64,000 bases of DNA from Butyrivibrio sp. XPD2006 (lineage in GTDB: Bacteria; Bacillota; Clostridia; Lachnospirales; Lachnospiraceae): contig NZ_ATVT01000005.1 in NCBI RefSeq assembly GCF_000420865.1, positions 1 to 64,000 of the forward strand, read 5' to 3'. The notes under the pieces were generated by a model that made no database searches, was not told the origin of the DNA, and was given only the letters and a program-made list of their open reading frames with translations. Position 1 is the first letter of the stretch; the number at the start of each line of letters is the position of its first letter. The position numbers and the translations under genes are program-made. Below are positions 1 through 7,365 of this stretch, piece after piece.

Positions 1-2
1 CT

Positions 3-254
3 CGTCATATCTGGGAAGACTACATGGAAGTATGCGATGATATCAGATACACAGAGGGAATGAAAGATCTTTATTCCCATCGCAAAGAAACAATAGAAAG
101 AATTTTTGGGACCGCCAAAGAAAACCACGGATTCAGATATACACAGATGTATGGCAAGGCGCGTATGGAAATGAAGGTCGCGCTTACCTTTGCGTGTATG
201 AATCTGAAAAAGCTTGCAAGGATCAAGCATGAATGGCGGTTAGAGATGGCCTGA
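3..254 (+). CDS. IS1182-type transposase, C-terminal end (cut by window edge)
   Basis: The reading frame is open from the left edge to a TGA at 252-254, so only about the last 83 residues are visible. The text around HRKETIERIFGTAKENHG, followed by a conserved helix rich in M, K and R ending in NLKKLARI, is typical of the C-terminal end of DDE transposases of the IS1182/IS5-like group; the E in ETIERIFG would be the last acidic catalytic residue. The rest of the element lies outside the window, so it cannot be said whether it is intact. A strong terminator follows about 100 bp downstream. Family assignment is by recognition only. Confidence 0.75.
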   Translation, partial: RHIWEDYMEVCDDIRYTEGMKDLYSHRKETIERIFGTAKENHGFRYTQMYGKARMEMKVALTFACMNLKKLARIKHEWRLEMA

Positions 255-353
255 TATAGGCTGTTTCTGACCTTTGTTCTGAACAAAATCCCCATAACAT
301 AAGAAAAATGGTCCAGAGAGCTACGCCCTCAGGACCACTTTGTCTACAGTCTG

Positions 354-382
354 AGGCGAGGCCTTTCGGCCTCGCTTTTTTT
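354..382 (+). terminator. Strong Rho-independent terminator
   Basis: An 8-bp perfect GC-rich stem (GCGAGGCC at 356-363, GGCCTCGC at 368-375) with a TTTC loop is followed by seven T residues at 376-382. It is placed to end transcription from the transposase side before the intergenic repeats. Confidence 0.9.
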
Positions 383-417
383 GATTTATCGTGTGGTGGT
401 TTTCTGGGGTATGGTGG

Positions 418-672
418 ATTTTCTGCATATAGAGGGAAAAGTGGTCTTTGGGCGTAGAAAAATTAGGGCATGAGAAGTATAGACAGGCATATTTTCTACA
501 TATAGCGATAAAAGTGCCTTATGGGCGTAGAAAATTAAGATGCCTGTAAAAAGATTTTCTACCTATATGGCAAAAAGTGGCTTCTGGGTGTAGAAAAATA
601 GGAGTACAAAGTTTTGAAGCTCTAAAATTTTCTACATATAACGTCAAAAGTGCTCTTTGGGCGTAGAAAAAT
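418..672. repeat. Four spaced copies of a 45-46 bp palindrome-ended repeat
   Basis: Copies lie at 418-463, 491-535, 554-599 and 627-672. Each begins ATTTTCTAC (TGC in copy 1) and ends GTAGAAAAAT (one A shorter in copy 2), so the ends are inverted repeats of each other. Between them the order ATATA, four variable bases, AAAAGTG, then a CTT/GGGC stretch is kept. Spacers are 18-27 bp and unrelated to each other, giving start-to-start distances of 73, 63 and 73 bp. No gene is seen in the 549-bp gap 255-803; it holds a terminator, this array, one CTGAAACGTCCCC hairpin and the metY promoter. Confidence 0.85.
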
Positions 673-702
673 GAGTCAAACTGAAACGTCCCCAATGACT
701 CA
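671..702. repeat. CTGAAACGTCCCC hairpin repeat, copy 1
   Basis: ATGAGTCA at the left and TGACTCA at the right form the stem, and the core between them reads AACTGAAACGTCCCCAA. The same unit occurs at 5778-5876, 7266-7298, 40401-40447, 47867-47901 and 58321-58358. This copy touches the end of the last palindrome of the preceding array. Confidence 0.85.
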
Positions 703-707
703 CAGCG

Positions 708-737
708 CTATACTTTTCCGGGCGATGCTAGTATAAT
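708..737 (+). promoter_or_regulatory. Probable metY promoter
   Basis: A perfect -10 box TATAAT lies at 732-737, about 66 bp before the metY start. The matching -35 position (708-713, CTATAC) is weak, so the promoter may need an activator. The inverted repeat shared by the sulfur units further along was not found here. Confidence 0.5.
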
Positions 738-803
738 ACTGTAATGTGGCAAAGCATGGCCACATATTAGAAATAATGAATAAGTTCTTTGGAGGAATAA
801 CAG

Positions 804-2081
804 ATGAGTCAGCAGGGAATTGGAACAAAGTGTGTACAGGCGGGATATACTCCCGGAAACGGAGAGCCAAGGCAGATACCGATCATTCAGTCTACTACTT
901 TTAAGTATGACACCAGCGAGGATATGGGTAAGCTCTTTGACCTGGAAGCTTCAGGATATTTTTACACAAGGCTTCAGAATCCCACCAATGATCATGTTGC
1001 AGCCAAGATAGCAGCAATGGAGGGTGGAACTGCAGCAATGCTGACATCTTCGGGACAGGCTGCAAACTTTTTTGCATTGTTTAATATATGTGAGGCGGGA
1101 AGCCATATCGTAGCCTCTTCATCAATCTACGGCGGAACCTTCAATCTCATTGAGGTTACCATGAAGAAGATGGGAATTGATGTGACGTTCGTTTCACCGA
1201 CAGCTTCAGATGAGGAGCTTGATGCAGCATTTCAGGACAACACAAGAGCAATGTTTGGTGAAACTATTGCTAACCCTGCTCTTACAGTTCTTGATATCGA
1301 GAGATTTGCAAATGCAGCCCACAGGCACGGAGTTCCGCTTATCGTGGACAACACATTCCCAACCCCTGTAAACTGCAGACCTATTGAATGGGGAGCAGAC
1401 ATCGTAACTCATTCAACTACTAAGTACATGGATGGACACGGAGCAGCAGTCGGTGGAGTTATCGTAGATTCCGGCAAGTTTGACTGGATGGCTCATGCTG
1501 ATAAGTATCCGGGACTTACAACTCCCGATGAGTCTTATCACGGAATTGTTTACGCCGAGAAATTCGGTAATGAGGGAGCATTTATCACCAAGGCTACAGC
1601 GCAGCTCATGCGTGATCTCGGATGCATACAGTCACCTCAGAATGCATTTCTTTTAAATCTTGGTCTTGAGTCACTGCATGTTCGCATGCCCCGCCACGTT
1701 GAGAACGGACTTGCAGTAGCCAGATTCCTTCAGACAAGAGAGGAAGTTGCCAAGGTCAATTATCCGGGACTTGAGACAGATCCTTACTATGAGCTGGCAC
1801 AGAAGTACATGCCAAACGGCGGATGCGGAGTTGTTTCATTCGAGCTTAAGGGCGGAAGAGAAGCTGCAGAGAGCTTCATGAAAAAGCTTAAACTGGCAGC
1901 CATTGAGACACACGTTGCAGATGCCAGAACATGTTGCCTGAATCCTGCGACATCAACACACAGACAGATGACCGATGAACAGCTCCTTGAGGCAGGAATC
2001 CCTGCAGGTCTTGTAAGAATGAGCTGCGGACTTGAGGATAAGGAAGACCTTATTGCAGATATCGCTAATGCCCTTGGATGA
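804..2081 (+). CDS. metY: O-acetylhomoserine sulfhydrylase (MetY)
   Basis: This PLP enzyme joins O-acetylhomoserine with sulfide (or methanethiol) to make homocysteine (or methionine). The 425-residue length fits the MetY subgroup, which is longer than MetB/MetC (about 380). Visible marks are YFYTR at 52-56, a glycine-rich TSSGQAA at 81-87 and the PLP lysine K207 in HSTTKYMDGHG. A GGAGG site lies 8 bp before the ATG at 804. The next gene starts 18 bp after the stop, so metY may be cotranscribed with the NAD genes. Because MetY can use methanethiol directly, it is a plausible acceptor for thiols released by the nitrogenase-like enzyme 25 kb away; that link is inference. Confidence 0.92.
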   Translation: MSQQGIGTKCVQAGYTPGNGEPRQIPIIQSTTFKYDTSEDMGKLFDLEASGYFYTRLQNPTNDHVAAKIAAMEGGTAAMLTSSGQAANFFALFNICEAGSHIVASSSIYGGTFNLIEVTMKKMGIDVTFVSPTASDEELDAAFQDNTRAMFGETIANPALTVLDIERFANAAHRHGVPLIVDNTFPTPVNCRPIEWGADIVTHSTTKYMDGHGAAVGGVIVDSGKFDWMAHADKYPGLTTPDESYHGIVYAEKFGNEGAFITKATAQLMRDLGCIQSPQNAFLLNLGLESLHVRMPRHVENGLAVARFLQTREEVAKVNYPGLETDPYYELAQKYMPNGGCGVVSFELKGGREAAESFMKKLKLAAIETHVADARTCCLNPATSTHRQMTDEQLLEAGIPAGLVRMSCGLEDKEDLIADIANALG

Positions 2082-2099
2082 TTTCAAAGGAGATGGCCT

Positions 2100-3833
2100 A
2101 TGGATAATATAGGAATTGTATTCGGATGTTTCATTCCGTTTCATAAGGGACATGAATCTCTTGTGAAAAGAGCTTTAGATGAGAATGACAGGATGATCAT
2201 CGCAGTTTGCGGTTATCAGGAGGACAGGGGAAAAGACTTCCTTCCTTTTACTGTGCGTCACAAGCTGGTAAAAGAGATGTTCAGAGATAACCCGAGGGTT
2301 ACCGTGGCGCTTATCGATGACAAGAAGATCGGTCTTGACGGTACCTTCACCCATGAGAACTGGGTTGCATGGGGCAAAGAGCTCTTTTCATCCGCAGGGA
2401 TAGCCCCGGACAGCGCACACTTTAACTGGTATACGGGTGAGCCTTCCTATGTAGAGAAGCTCGGGCCAATTTATCCGGATCATACATTTAATCTGGTGGA
2501 TCGAACCATTGTGCAGGTGAGCGGAACCGAAATCCGCGAAAATCCAATGGATCTGTCAGATGACATAAATGTTGTATTTAGAAATTACCTGCTTAAGACA
2601 GGAAAATTAGAGGAGGATCCAATGAATCCAATTATTGACAGCTTACTTGAAACAGACCTGTACAAATTTTCAATGGGACAGGCAATCTATCACAACTTCC
2701 CCGATTACACAACAACCTGGACATTCAGGTGCCGTAACAAGGATGTGAAGTTCACACCTGAGATGGTTGAGGAGATCAAAAGGCAGATCTATCTCTACTG
2801 CGACCTTAACTTCACAGAGGACGAGCTTAACTACCTTGCGAGCATCAAGTGGATCAAGAAGTCCTACGTTGATTTCCTTAGACTGTGGCACCCGAGATAT
2901 GAGGATTTCACAATCACAACAGATGCTGAGTGCGGACTTTCCATCGAGACAAACGGAACATGGCTCAACACATCAATGTATGAGATCCCAACACTTGCCA
3001 TTGTTAACGAAGTTTACTTCAGAATGAATTATGACTATGAGGAGCTCATGGAATCCTTTGAGCAGAAGCTCGATGAGAAGATAGCTCTTTTGACAGACGG
3101 AACATACAAGATCGGGGCATTCTCTGAGTTTGGTTTAAGGAGACGTCTCTCAGCTGAGGCTCAGGAGCTTGCCGTACTTAAGTTAAAGGAAGCTAAGCTC
3201 GACGGAACAGGCTCTAAGTTTGTAGGAACATCAAATGTACTTCTGGCCAAGAAGCACGGAGTTACTCCTGTAGGAACCATGGCTCACGAGTGGATCATGT
3301 GCGTAGGTCAGGGTAACCACAAGCACAATCCTGCTTATTCGAACTGGTACGCTCTTGACTACTGGGTAAAGGAGTACGGAATCCTCAACGGAACAGCGCT
3401 TACGGATGCAATCACTACAGACTGCTTCCTGCGTGACTTCCAGCTGACATTCTCAACTCTGTTCTCAGGTGTAAGACATGACTCAGGAGACCCGATTGAG
3501 TGGGGCGAGAAGATGATAGGGCACTACGAGAGTCTTGGCATCGATCCTGCCACAAAGACTCTGCTCTTTAGTGACAGCCTTGATTTCAAGCGCGCCAACG
3601 ACATCTATGCACACTTTGCAGGAAGAGCCAGGGTTGCTTTCGGAATCGGAACATATATCTCCAACGACACCAAGGTTCCTGCGCTCAACATCGTCATGAA
3701 GACCACAGCCTGCAACGGACAGGATGTTGCTAAGGTTTCTGATGTTGAAGGCAAGGGAATGTGCAAGAACCCTAACTACGTTGATTACCTTCAGAGATGT
3801 ATTAATTGGAGGATGGAGAATGAGCAAATTTGA
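2100..3833 (+). CDS. Fused NMN/NaMN adenylyltransferase (NadR-like) and nicotinate phosphoribosyltransferase (PncB)
   Basis: Residues 1-170 carry a nucleotidyltransferase fold with GCFIPFHKGH (8-17) and VSGTEIRENP, the two signature motifs of the NadR/NadM adenylyltransferases. Residues 175-577 form a complete nicotinate phosphoribosyltransferase, with MAHEW and GVRHDSGDP as catalytic-site motifs. NadR normally has a ribosylnicotinamide kinase after the first domain; here PncB takes that place. The protein would turn nicotinate into NaMN and then NaAD, and the next gene, nadE, would finish NAD, so the two genes cover the Preiss-Handler route. The reading frame is continuous, but an excellent internal ribosome site and ATG stand at the domain border (see 2611-2624). 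The 3' end overlaps nadE by 14 bp. Confidence 0.88.
   Translation: MDNIGIVFGCFIPFHKGHESLVKRALDENDRMIIAVCGYQEDRGKDFLPFTVRHKLVKEMFRDNPRVTVALIDDKKIGLDGTFTHENWVAWGKELFSSAGIAPDSAHFNWYTGEPSYVEKLGPIYPDHTFNLVDRTIVQVSGTEIRENPMDLSDDINVVFRNYLLKTGKLEEDPMNPIIDSLLETDLYKFSMGQAIYHNFPDYTTTWTFRCRNKDVKFTPEMVEEIKRQIYLYCDLNFTEDELNYLASIKWIKKSYVDFLRLWHPRYEDFTITTDAECGLSIETNGTWLNTSMYEIPTLAIVNEVYFRMNYDYEELMESFEQKLDEKIALLTDGTYKIGAFSEFGLRRRLSAEAQELAVLKLKEAKLDGTGSKFVGTSNVLLAKKHGVTPVGTMAHEWIMCVGQGNHKHNPAYSNWYALDYWVKEYGILNGTALTDAITTDCFLRDFQLTFSTLFSGVRHDSGDPIEWGEKMIGHYESLGIDPATKTLLFSDSLDFKRANDIYAHFAGRARVAFGIGTYISNDTKVPALNIVMKTTACNGQDVAKVSDVEGKGMCKNPNYVDYLQRCINWRMENEQI
2611..2624 (+). promoter_or_regulatory. Internal ribosome site and ATG at the domain border of the NAD fusion gene
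   Basis: AGGAGG at 2611-2616 is followed five bases later by ATG at 2622-2624, in frame with the fusion (residue 175) and exactly where free-standing PncB proteins begin. The site could give a separate PncB of 403 residues besides the full-length protein. The same bases encode Glu-Glu-Asp-Pro in the linker. Confidence 0.6.
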
Positions 3834-4563
3834 CGCAAAATTAGAAATAGAGAACATCGTCGCCTGGATTCAGGACTGGTTTGAGAAGAGCGGCCCCAAG
3901 GCCAGTGCAGTCGTCGGTATTTCCGGTGGCAAGGATTCTACCATCGTGGCAGCACTCCTTGTTAAGGCTCTGGGAAAAGAGCGTGTGGTAGGTGTTATGA
4001 TGCCTAACGGCGAGCAGAAAGACATCTCGGATTCACAGAAGGTTGTTGAGTTTCTGGGGATCAGGAATTATACCGTCAATATCGCCGAGGCTTTTGAGGG
4101 TGAGATGAATGCCCTTAAGGCAGCAGGCGTAGAGCCCGGCAAGGATGCCATCATCAACACACCGCCAAGGCTTCGTATGGCCACTCTTTATGCAATTGCG
4201 CAGTCTCTTCCTGAGGGTGGACGTGTTGCCAATACATGTAATGCTTCAGAGGACTATGTCGGCTACTCAACCAAGTACGGCGATGCTGCAGGCGACTTCA
4301 GCCCCTGCTCTGACTTTCTTGTTTGCGAGATGCTTCAGATCGGAGATGAGCTGGGACTTCCTTCTGAGCTGATCCACAAGACTCCATCCGACGGACTTTC
4401 AGGAATGTCAGATGAGGACAAGCTTGGATTTACCTATGCGATGCTTGATAAGTATGTAAGGACCGGCGAGATTGAAGACCTTGAGATAAAAGAGAAGATC
4501 GACAGACTGCACGTGATGAATCTGCACAAGCTTCAGACTATCCCTATGTATAAGAGAGGGTAA
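3820..4563 (+). CDS. nadE: Ammonia-dependent NAD synthetase
   Basis: The 247-residue protein would amidate NaAD to NAD using ATP and ammonia. It has the PP-loop SGGKDS at 35-40 and later the NTCNASEDYVGYSTKYGDA region that binds NaAD. There is no N-terminal glutaminase domain, so it should use free ammonia. The ATG at 3820 was chosen because TTGGAGGATGGAG lies just before it; longer in-frame starts would run deeper into the preceding gene. It overlaps the fusion gene by 14 bp, which points to translational coupling. Confidence 0.92.
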   Translation: MSKFDAKLEIENIVAWIQDWFEKSGPKASAVVGISGGKDSTIVAALLVKALGKERVVGVMMPNGEQKDISDSQKVVEFLGIRNYTVNIAEAFEGEMNALKAAGVEPGKDAIINTPPRLRMATLYAIAQSLPEGGRVANTCNASEDYVGYSTKYGDAAGDFSPCSDFLVCEMLQIGDELGLPSELIHKTPSDGLSGMSDEDKLGFTYAMLDKYVRTGEIEDLEIKEKIDRLHVMNLHKLQTIPMYKRG

Positions 4564-4637
4564 GCTGAGTGGGAGTAGACGTTATCCGGATCCGTTGATA
4601 CATACGTGAAATAAATTCATATAGGAGGGTTATGGCT

Positions 4638-5780
4638 ATGGTTTACAGAGACTTTCAGGATTTAAGGCTTTCAGGACTTGGCTTTGGCGCAATGAGACTT
4701 CCCGTAATTGACGGCGATGATGGCAACATCGACAGAGAGAAGACATTTGAGCTGATCGATAAGGCTATGTCCGGCGGTATCAACTATTACGACACAGCCT
4801 GGGGCTATCACAACGGACAATCTGAGATTGTTCTGGGCGAAGCTCTTGCGAAGTATCCGAGGGAGAGCTTTTATATTTCCTCCAAGTTTCCGGGCTATGA
4901 CCTTTCAAATATGCCCAAGGTAAAAGAGATATTCGAGAAGCAGCTTGAAAAGACAGGGATGGAGTACTTTGATTTCTATCTCTTCCACAATGTCTGCGAG
5001 ATGAATATTGATCAGTACCTTGACCCGAAGTTTGGAATATTCGACTATCTCATGGAGCAGAAAAAGAATGGAAGGATCAGACATCTGGGCTTTTCCTGCC
5101 ACGGTGAGTATGAGACGCTTAAGCGTTTTATCGATGCTTACGGAGAGCATATGGAATTCTGTCAGATCCAGCTTAATTATCTGGACTGGAAGTTCCAGGA
5201 TGCCAAGGCAAAAGTTGAGCTGCTGAACGAGACGGGAATTCCCGTATGGGTTATGGAGCCTCTTCGCGGAGGTAAGCTGGCGAAGCTTGATGACAAGTTT
5301 GAAGCTGAGCTTAAGGCAATCAGGCCTGATGAAGCTATTCCTGCCTGGGCTTTCAGATTCCTTCAGAGCATTGGGGGCGTGACCATGGTGCTGTCCGGAA
5401 TGTCCAACATGCAGCAGCTTGAGGACAATCTTAAGACTTTTGGGGAAGATAAACCGCTTAATGAAAAAGAGATGGAAGCGCTTATGTCTGTTGTTGACAG
5501 GATGCTGGAGAGGAAATCTGTTCCATGTACGGCCTGTCACTACTGCGTGAGCCATTGCCCGCAGGGCCTTGATATACCGCGACTTATCTCACTTTACAAC
5601 GAACACTTTATTACCATCGAGGGTGGCGGATTCGATTTCATTGCGCCTATGGCGCTTTCAGCAATTCCTGATGAAAAGAGACCCGCATCCTGCCTTCACT
5701 GTCACAGCTGTGAGCAGGTTTGCCCACAGCAGATAAAGATTTCAGATATGATGAGCGATTTCGTTTCAGAGATCGGATGA
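4638..5780 (+). CDS. Aldo/keto reductase with C-terminal ferredoxin-like domain
   Basis: Residues 1-280 form the aldo/keto reductase barrel, with YYDTAWGYHNG (catalytic Asp and Tyr), the lysine in SSKFPG and the histidine in FYLFHN. The C-terminal part adds two cysteine clusters, CTACHYCVSHCP and CLHCHSCEQVCP, expected to bind two [4Fe-4S] clusters, as in many clostridial oxidoreductases of this family. The substrate is not known. AGGAGGG at 4623-4629 is only 2-3 bp from an ATG at 4632 but 8 bp from the ATG at 4638, so the latter is taken as the start. The TGA stop lies inside a CTGAAACGTCCCC-type repeat. Confidence 0.85.
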   Translation: MVYRDFQDLRLSGLGFGAMRLPVIDGDDGNIDREKTFELIDKAMSGGINYYDTAWGYHNGQSEIVLGEALAKYPRESFYISSKFPGYDLSNMPKVKEIFEKQLEKTGMEYFDFYLFHNVCEMNIDQYLDPKFGIFDYLMEQKKNGRIRHLGFSCHGEYETLKRFIDAYGEHMEFCQIQLNYLDWKFQDAKAKVELLNETGIPVWVMEPLRGGKLAKLDDKFEAELKAIRPDEAIPAWAFRFLQSIGGVTMVLSGMSNMQQLEDNLKTFGEDKPLNEKEMEALMSVVDRMLERKSVPCTACHYCVSHCPQGLDIPRLISLYNEHFITIEGGGFDFIAPMALSAIPDEKRPASCLHCHSCEQVCPQQIKISDMMSDFVSEIG

Positions 5781-5876
5781 GACAACGGGGACGTTTCAGA
5801 TTGACTCATTTTGAGACACTGGGGACGTTTCAGACTGACTCATAATGAGTCAATCTGAAACGTCCCCAGTGTCTCA
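5778..5876. repeat. Triple CTGAAACGTCCCC repeat with a 65-bp near-perfect palindrome
   Basis: Three units are stacked here: two in reverse orientation (5778-5809 and 5812-5843) and one forward (5845-5876). The second and third are 32-base arms of one palindrome with a single unpaired centre base and one mismatch. The TGA of the upstream reductase gene is the TGA of the first TGAGACA. RNA copies of 5812-5876 would form a very long hairpin. Confidence 0.85.
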
Positions 5877-5884
5877 CATCATGT

Positions 5885-5890
5885 TATAAT
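5885..5890 (+). promoter_or_regulatory. Probable -10 box for the DUF2130 gene
   Basis: A perfect TATAAT lies 45 bp before the ATG at 5935. The -35 region would fall in the right arm of the 65-bp palindrome, so the palindrome may affect initiation here. Confidence 0.5.
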
Positions 5891-5934
5891 AATCCAATGA
5901 GTAACGTTAATCTGAGAGTAATGGGGGAATTACT

Positions 5935-7263
5935 ATGGCAGAACTTAAGTGCCCACACTGTGGACAGGCTTTTACGGTAGATGATACAGAGCTCAGCTCG
6001 ATCGTTCAGCAGATAAGGGACAAGGAATTTGAAAAAGACCTTACAAGAAGAACGGAAGAGCTTGAAAAGCACCTTCAGGAGAAGCATGCCCTGGAGTTGT
6101 CTTCGATTGAAGATAAAGTAGTACTGAAGACCAGGCAGCAGTACGAAGAAGAGATAAACAAGCTAAGAGAAGAAAAGAGCAAAGAGATTGAGAAGCTCAA
6201 AGAGGAAAAGACCTCTGAAGCCGATAAACTTAAAGCTCTTCTCAGGCAGGAGCAGGAAAAGAATACAAAACTTTCTCTTGAAATGCAGAGTAGTGATGAC
6301 AGGCAGAAACTCGCCGTCATGGAAGCTGTCAAAAAGGTTGAGGATGAGAAGCAGGCTAAGCTCGATGAGCTGAGCGAAAAAGTTCACGCCACCGAGATTG
6401 AACTCAATGAAAAGACCCATGACCTTGAGAATCAGCTTTTGCAGGAAAAAGAGAGAGGCAAAGTCCTTCTTGAGCAGAAAGAAAAAGAGGTCGAGTTCTA
6501 CAAGGATCTTAAGACCAAGATGTCAACCAAGATGGTCGGTGAAACCTTGGAGCAGCACTGTGAGATCCAGTTCAACCAGCTCAGGGCAACAGCCTTTAAG
6601 AATGCATATTTTGAAAAAGACAACGATGCAAGAAGCGGGAGTAAAGGTGACTACATCTATCGCGAGAACGACGAAAACGGCGTTGAGATAATCTCCATCA
6701 TGTTTGAGATGAAGAATGAGATGGATGAGACAGCGACTAAGCACAAGAACGAGGATTTCTTCAAGGAGCTTGATAAGGACAGGAAGGAAAAGAACTGCGA
6801 ATACGCGGTACTTGTGTCTCTCCTTGAGAGCGATTCCGAACTCTACAATGCAGGAATCGTTGATGTGTCCTACAAGTATGACAAGATGTACGTGGTTCGC
6901 CCACAGTGCTTTATTCCGATGATCACGCTCCTTAGAAATGCGGCGATAAATGCGCTCACCTACAAGCAGGAGCTTGCAATGGTGCGCAATCAGGATATCG
7001 ATGTGTCCAACTTTGAAGATTCGCTGATGAAGTTCAAGGATGATTTCAGCAGGAATTATCAACTTGCTAAAAAGCATTTTGACAGTGCAATTGAAGAGAT
7101 TGACAAGACTATTGCGCGCCTTGAAAAGGTGAAAAAGGAACTTCAGGGTTCTGATAACCAGCTGCGTATAGCCAACAGCAAGGTAGAGGATGTCAGCGTC
7201 AAGAAACTTACCAAGGGAAACCCAACAATGAAAGCCAAGTTTGAGGCACTAAAGGACGACTGA
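5935..7263 (+). CDS. DUF2130 family protein: zinc ribbon, coiled coil and nuclease-like domain
   Basis: The 442-residue protein starts with a one-half zinc ribbon (CPHCGQAF, residues 5-12), continues with a long charged coiled coil (about 25-200, rich in E, K, Q and L), and ends with the conserved DUF2130 region. In that region GSKGDYIY and, about 20 residues later, FEMKNE have the spacing of a PD-(D/E)XK nuclease core; this fold suggestion is mine. The family is widespread in bacteria and has no settled role. The gene stands alone, with its own -10 box at 5885. Confidence 0.8.
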   Translation: MAELKCPHCGQAFTVDDTELSSIVQQIRDKEFEKDLTRRTEELEKHLQEKHALELSSIEDKVVLKTRQQYEEEINKLREEKSKEIEKLKEEKTSEADKLKALLRQEQEKNTKLSLEMQSSDDRQKLAVMEAVKKVEDEKQAKLDELSEKVHATEIELNEKTHDLENQLLQEKERGKVLLEQKEKEVEFYKDLKTKMSTKMVGETLEQHCEIQFNQLRATAFKNAYFEKDNDARSGSKGDYIYRENDENGVEIISIMFEMKNEMDETATKHKNEDFFKELDKDRKEKNCEYAVLVSLLESDSELYNAGIVDVSYKYDKMYVVRPQCFIPMITLLRNAAINALTYKQELAMVRNQDIDVSNFEDSLMKFKDDFSRNYQLAKKHFDSAIEEIDKTIARLEKVKKELQGSDNQLRIANSKVEDVSVKKLTKGNPTMKAKFEALKDD

Positions 7264-7265
7264 TA

Positions 7266-7298
7266 TTGAGTCAAACTGAAACGTCCCCGGTGACTCAA
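7266..7298. repeat. CTGAAACGTCCCC hairpin repeat, copy after the DUF2130 gene
   Basis: TTGAGTCA and TGACTCAA pair around the core AACTGAAACGTCCCCGG, starting 2 bp after the stop codon of the upstream gene. It has no long T tail here. Confidence 0.85.
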
Positions 7299-7303
7299 AA
7301 GAC

Positions 7304-7332
7304 TTGACAGGTGTGATACCATAGATTACATA
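7304..7332 (+). promoter_or_regulatory. Probable promoter of the MATE gene
   Basis: A perfect -35 box TTGACA at 7304-7309 is followed after 17 bp by TACATA at 7327-7332. It starts immediately after the hairpin repeat and 34 bp before the MATE start codon. Confidence 0.5.
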
Positions 7333-7365
7333 CAAACAAATTGTGCAAAAGGAAACTTTGAATAG

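Noticed and set aside
418..672. Regularly spaced repeats that could be a CRISPR array
   Set aside because: Repeats differ at many inner positions, spacers are 18-27 bp and no cas genes are near.
708..737. metY as a sixth member of the shared operator group
   Set aside because: No inverted repeat of the right form lies 31-33 bp before its -10 box.
4905..5555. 216-residue minus-strand reading frame
   Set aside because: It lies wholly within the aldo/keto reductase gene, has no ribosome site and no family resemblance.
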